Positions 13,984 through 16,320 of a DNA stretch of 16,320 bases are shown piece after piece. The position numbers and the translations under genes are program-made. The DNA comes from an uncultured Collinsella sp. Lineage in GTDB: Bacteria > Actinomycetota > Coriobacteriia > Coriobacteriales > Coriobacteriaceae. The notes beneath the pieces were generated by a model, which was not told the DNA's origin, ran no database searches, and saw only the letters and a list, made by a program, of their open reading frames with translations. Every line of letters begins with the position of its first letter. Position 1 is the stretch's first letter. The stretch is taken from NCBI GenBank assembly GCA_902475785.1, contig CABSAN010000050.1, forward strand, positions 1 through 16,320, read 5' to 3'.

Positions 13984-15921
13984 ATGGAACAGAGGGTCCT
14001 CGGGGGAAGATACCTCCTCAAGGATAAGGTGGGAACGGGCGGCATGGCGACCGTCTTCCGTGCACAAGATCAGGTCCTCGACCGCACGGTTGCCGTCAAG
14101 ATCATGCTGCCGCAGTATGCCGGCGACGCCACCTTCGCCGCCCGCTTTAAGCAGGAGGCCCAGGCAGCGGCCGGCCTGTCCTCCCCCTATATCGTGGGCG
14201 TCTACGACTGGGGCAAGGACGGCGACACCTATTACATCGTCATGGAGTACCTGCGCGGTACCGACCTTAAGAGCGGCATCAAGAGCCACGGCGCCCTCGA
14301 TCCCAAGAAGGTCGCGCAGATCGGCTCGCAGATCAGCTCCGCGCTTTCGGTCGCACACAAGCACGAGATCATCCACCGCGACATTAAGCCGCAAAACATC
14401 ATGGTGCTGCCCGACGGCAACATCAAGGTAATGGATTTTGGCATCGCACGCGCCAAGAACAGCCATCTCACGCAGGATAACAACGTGCTGGGCACCGCCC
14501 ACTACGTCAGCCCCGAGCAGACCCGCGGTCAGGACCTCGGCCCCACCTCGGATATCTACTCGCTGGGCGTCGTGATGTACGAGTGCGCCACCGGCCGCGT
14601 GCCCTTTGACGGTGATGACGCCATCTCGGTCGCACTCAAGCAGGTCAACGAGCTGCCTATTCCGCCGAGCCAGATCAACTCCGGTGTCGACGCCGACCTT
14701 GAGCGCATCATCCTCAAGTGCATGGAGAAGGACCCGGCAAACCGCTTCCAGACCGCTGACGAGCTGCGTCAGGTGCTCAACAGCTACCTGTCCGGTCGCG
14801 CCGTCAACATCTCGGAGCCCACGCGCATCATCGGTGCCCCCGGTGAGCTGGGCGCCACCAAGACTCGCGAGCTTTCCGACTCAACGCGCGCTATGGTTCG
14901 TCCCGTCTCGGGCGTGAGCGGTCAGAACACCGCCCGTAGCGCTGTCTCGGGCTCCACGGGCTCCTACGAGGTCGAGAAGCCTAAGTCCAACAAGAACAAG
15001 ATTATCGCCGCCGTGATTGCCGCCGTCGCCGTGATTGGCGTTGTAGTGGCCTTTGCCACGGGCATGTTCAGTGGCGAACAGGTCACGGTGCCCGACGTGC
15101 TGGGCAAGGACCAGGAAACCGCTATTGAGCTGATCAAGGAAGCCGGCCTTGAGGTTGGCACCGTCGACCAGAGCTACAACGACGATGTCGACGAGGGAAA
15201 GGTCGCCGAGCAGACCCCCAACGGCAACACCAAGAAGGCCAAGGGCACGAGGGTGAACCTGGTAGTCTCCAAGGGCCCTAAGCCCTCCGAGAAGGTTGAG
15301 GTTCCGCAGCTCGTCGGCCTGACCAAGGACCAGGCCGAGGCCGCACTGGCAAGCGTGGGCCTGAAGGGCAGCGCTTCGGAGGAAGCCAATGAGGCCGAAG
15401 AGGGCCAGGTCTTTGAGCAGAGCACTGTTGCCGGCAAGGAGGTCGAGAAGGGCACGACCATCTCGTACAAGGTCTCCAGCGGCCCGGACACCACCTCGGT
15501 GCCCGATCTGACCGACATGACCGAGGCCCAGGCGCGCAACGCTCTCGACATGGCCGGCTTTGGCGTCGACGTGAGCTACCAGGAAAACGACTCGGTTACC
15601 GAGGGCACCGTAATTAGCTGGAACCCCAGCGGCAAGCAGAAGCCCGGTGCCACGATCACCGTCGTCATCGCCAAGAAGTCCGGCAAGGCCAGCGTCCCGG
15701 GCAACCTGTACGGCAAGAGCATCTCCGCCGCCGTCACCGCGCTCAACAACGCCGGTTTCTACAACATCGCATTCTGCGATCAGAACGGCAACCCCGTGAG
15801 CGGCAACGAGAATGCCACCGTTACGGGCGTCTCCCCCACCGGCAAGCAGTCCACCGACAGCACGATTACGCTGACGGTTTCTATCTCCGGCTCCGGCGAC
15901 GACTCCGAGTCTAGCAACTAA
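13984..15921 (+). CDS. pknB: PknB-type Ser/Thr kinase with four PASTA repeats
   Basis: A 645-residue receptor kinase. The kinase domain (about 10-270) has the glycine loop GTGGMA (17-22), VAVK with K39, HRDIKPQN (131-138), DFG (151-153), the SPE form of the APE motif (176-178) and DIYSLG (190-195), a fully typical active RD kinase. A Ser/Thr-rich juxtamembrane stretch (about 275-335) probably carries autophosphorylation sites. One membrane helix (about 339-359) leads to four PASTA units (about 366-431, 438-501, 505-565 and 570-635). PASTA repeats bind wall fragments or lipid II, so this is the likely wall sensor of the operon. The fourth repeat is more divergent and has the only outer cysteine (C598), plus a Ser/Asp tail. 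The ATG at 13984 has AGGAG five bases upstream; the in-frame ATG at 13969 would place the Shine-Dalgarno inside the gene and is not chosen. A strong terminator follows. Confidence 0.96.
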   Translation: MEQRVLGGRYLLKDKVGTGGMATVFRAQDQVLDRTVAVKIMLPQYAGDATFAARFKQEAQAAAGLSSPYIVGVYDWGKDGDTYYIVMEYLRGTDLKSGIKSHGALDPKKVAQIGSQISSALSVAHKHEIIHRDIKPQNIMVLPDGNIKVMDFGIARAKNSHLTQDNNVLGTAHYVSPEQTRGQDLGPTSDIYSLGVVMYECATGRVPFDGDDAISVALKQVNELPIPPSQINSGVDADLERIILKCMEKDPANRFQTADELRQVLNSYLSGRAVNISEPTRIIGAPGELGATKTRELSDSTRAMVRPVSGVSGQNTARSAVSGSTGSYEVEKPKSNKNKIIAAVIAAVAVIGVVVAFATGMFSGEQVTVPDVLGKDQETAIELIKEAGLEVGTVDQSYNDDVDEGKVAEQTPNGNTKKAKGTRVNLVVSKGPKPSEKVEVPQLVGLTKDQAEAALASVGLKGSASEEANEAEEGQVFEQSTVAGKEVEKGTTISYKVSSGPDTTSVPDLTDMTEAQARNALDMAGFGVDVSYQENDSVTEGTVISWNPSGKQKPGATITVVIAKKSGKASVPGNLYGKSISAAVTALNNAGFYNIAFCDQNGNPVSGNENATVTGVSPTGKQSTDSTITLTVSISGSGDDSESSN

Positions 15922-15973
15922 CGTCGATCGCTTGTTGCTCCGAGCGGTTTAGACCGCAAACACATTCGCTCAG

Positions 15974-16015
15974 AAGCGCCCGCTTGCTCCCCCGGCAAGC
16001 GGGCGCTTTTCTTTT
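15974..16015 (+). terminator. Intrinsic terminator after pknB
   Basis: A 12-bp perfect stem, GCGCCCGCTTGC (15976-15987) with GCAAGCGGGCGC (15995-16006), a 7-base loop and a TTTTCTTTT tail. It ends the six-gene operon. A smaller hairpin (GCGGT/ACCGC, 15944-15957) lies between it and the pknB stop. Confidence 0.92.
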
Positions 16016-16051
16016 GATGTGGGATTGCCGCCCATGGATGAACGTGACTTT

Positions 16052-16089
16052 AAACCAGAAGAGCCCGGCACCATAGCGGTACCGGGCTC
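16052..16089 (-). terminator. Terminator of the tRNA-Arg locus, minus strand
   Basis: A 12-bp stem, GAGCCCGGCACC (16061-16072) and GGTACCGGGCTC (16078-16089), with one non-Watson-Crick pair (G-T when transcribed from the minus strand) and a five-base loop. On the minus strand it is followed by a T-rich TTCTGGTTT. It lies 10 bases past the CCA end of the tRNA fragment, the expected place for a tRNA terminator. The plus-strand side has no T-run. Confidence 0.7.
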
Positions 16090-16099
16090 GATCAATCTC

Positions 16100-16145
16100 T
16101 GGTGCCCCCGGGCGGATTCGAACCGTCGGCACCCGCTTTAGGAGA
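16100..16145 (-). pseudogene. 3' part of tRNA-Arg(CCU), probable attachment site remnant
   Basis: Read on the minus strand, the sequence gives the anticodon loop CTCCTAA (anticodon CCU), the 3' anticodon strand AGCGG, a five-base variable loop, a T arm with TTCGAAT, the acceptor strand CGGGGGC, A73 and an encoded CCA. The 5' half is absent: the bases before the loop (CATAT) do not pair with AGCGG, and no GCCCCCG acceptor strand lies upstream within the window. The T stem has one A/C mismatch. Integrases often insert at the 3' part of tRNA genes and leave such a copy, so this is probably an att site. The intact gene would lie at the other end of the element. Confidence 0.75.
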
Positions 16146-16207
16146 TATGATTTAATGCTACCCCTACTATTCACCAAGCATCATTGAACACCATATAACT
16201 GCAGATA

Positions 16208-16245
16208 AAAGGCCCACTTTGCTTGCGTCCTACTGCTGGGCCTTT
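16208..16245 (-). terminator. Hairpin, possible terminator
   Basis: A 9-bp inverted repeat, AAAGGCCCA (16208-16216) and TGGGCCTTT (16237-16245), with a 20-base loop. Read on the minus strand it ends in TTTTAT, which suits termination of a leftward transcript coming from beyond the window. On the plus strand the tail is shorter (TTTCAT). Confidence 0.45.
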
Positions 16246-16264
16246 CATGAAAATAGGGACACCG

Positions 16265-16282
16265 AGCGCAACGCGTTGCGCT
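16265..16282. repeat. Perfect 18-bp palindrome
   Basis: AGCGCAACGCGTTGCGCT is fully self-complementary. Flanking GGAC (16257-16260) and GTCC (16285-16288) can extend it after short mismatched stretches. It could be an operator, a recombination site or part of a hairpin; nothing nearby decides. Confidence 0.5.
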
Positions 16283-16302
16283 GAGTCCTGAGGCTGTTGC
16301 AA

Positions 16303-16317
16303 TGAAAATGAGAATCA
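16303..16317. promoter_or_regulatory. Weak Fur-box-like motif
   Basis: GAAAAT GAGAAT C resembles the repeated GATAAT hexamers of Fur boxes, with one mismatch in each hexamer. It sits at the window edge, so the gene it might control is not visible. Chance occurrence in AT-rich DNA is quite possible. Confidence 0.2.
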
Positions 16318-16320
16318 AGG

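Larger units (their letters stand above)
16146..16320. mobile_element. Possible end of an integrated element (continues past the window)
   Basis: Directly beyond the tRNA fragment the sequence becomes visibly AT-richer than the rest of the window and carries two inverted repeats and a Fur-like motif. No coding frame of useful size starts here. Because the tRNA 3' end and its terminator lie to the left, the inserted DNA should lie to the right. This rests only on the att-like fragment and the change in base composition; no integrase gene is in view. Confidence 0.4.

Noticed and set aside
16100..16175. Complete tRNA gene on the minus strand
   Set aside because: No 5' acceptor strand, D arm or 5' anticodon strand can be found; only the 3' half fits.
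15911..16177. 88-residue minus-strand open frame
   Set aside because: It reads through the tRNA fragment and both terminators; not a protein gene.
1..16320. CRISPR array or insertion sequence with transposase
   Set aside because: No regularly spaced repeats and no transposase-like frame were seen on either strand.

Overview
The window is a high-GC bacterial chromosome segment, most likely from an actinobacterium. The best guess is a Coriobacteriia/Collinsella-like organism, from the GC-rich codon use, the DUF3662-FHA protein and the FHA/PP2C/SEDS/PBP/PASTA-kinase gene cluster; this placement is inference.

Left part (1-4772). The minus strand carries the replication/repair group dnaX ... ybaB-recR. 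recR is cut by the left window edge. A small islet of three genes (1230-2255) separates dnaX from ybaB: an unknown single-pass membrane protein on the plus strand, and, on the minus strand, a two-gene pair made of a DUF4160 protein and an 86-residue partner. The 323-base gap 907-1229 holds a perfect 20-bp dyad, an imperfect hairpin and a TATAAT box. dnaX encodes an 820-residue tau-type clamp-loader subunit with a very long Ala/Pro tail.

Middle (4888-5604). Divergent from dnaX is a two-helix membrane protein with a YcxB-like domain and a lysine-rich tail.

Main block (5747-15921). Six plus-strand genes form a tightly packed Ser/Thr phospho-signalling and cell-wall operon: a kinase with a many-helix membrane domain, FhaA-like (DUF3662-FHA), FhaB-like (TM-FHA), PP2C phosphatase, a single-ORF fusion of an FtsW/RodA glycan polymerase with a class B penicillin-binding protein, and a PknB-type kinase with four PASTA repeats. 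The usual actinobacterial cluster has the same parts, but RodA and PbpA are separate there and PknA sits beside PknB. The expected logic is that PASTA repeats sense the wall, PknB phosphorylates targets read by the FHA proteins, PP2C reverses this, and the SEDS-PBP fusion makes and cross-links peptidoglycan. A strong intrinsic terminator follows pknB.

Right edge (16052-16320). On the minus strand there is the 3' part of a tRNA-Arg(CCU) gene, from about the anticodon to the encoded CCA, followed by its terminator. The 5' half is missing and is replaced by visibly AT-richer DNA with palindromes. This looks like the attachment-site remnant at one end of an integrated element that continues beyond the window.
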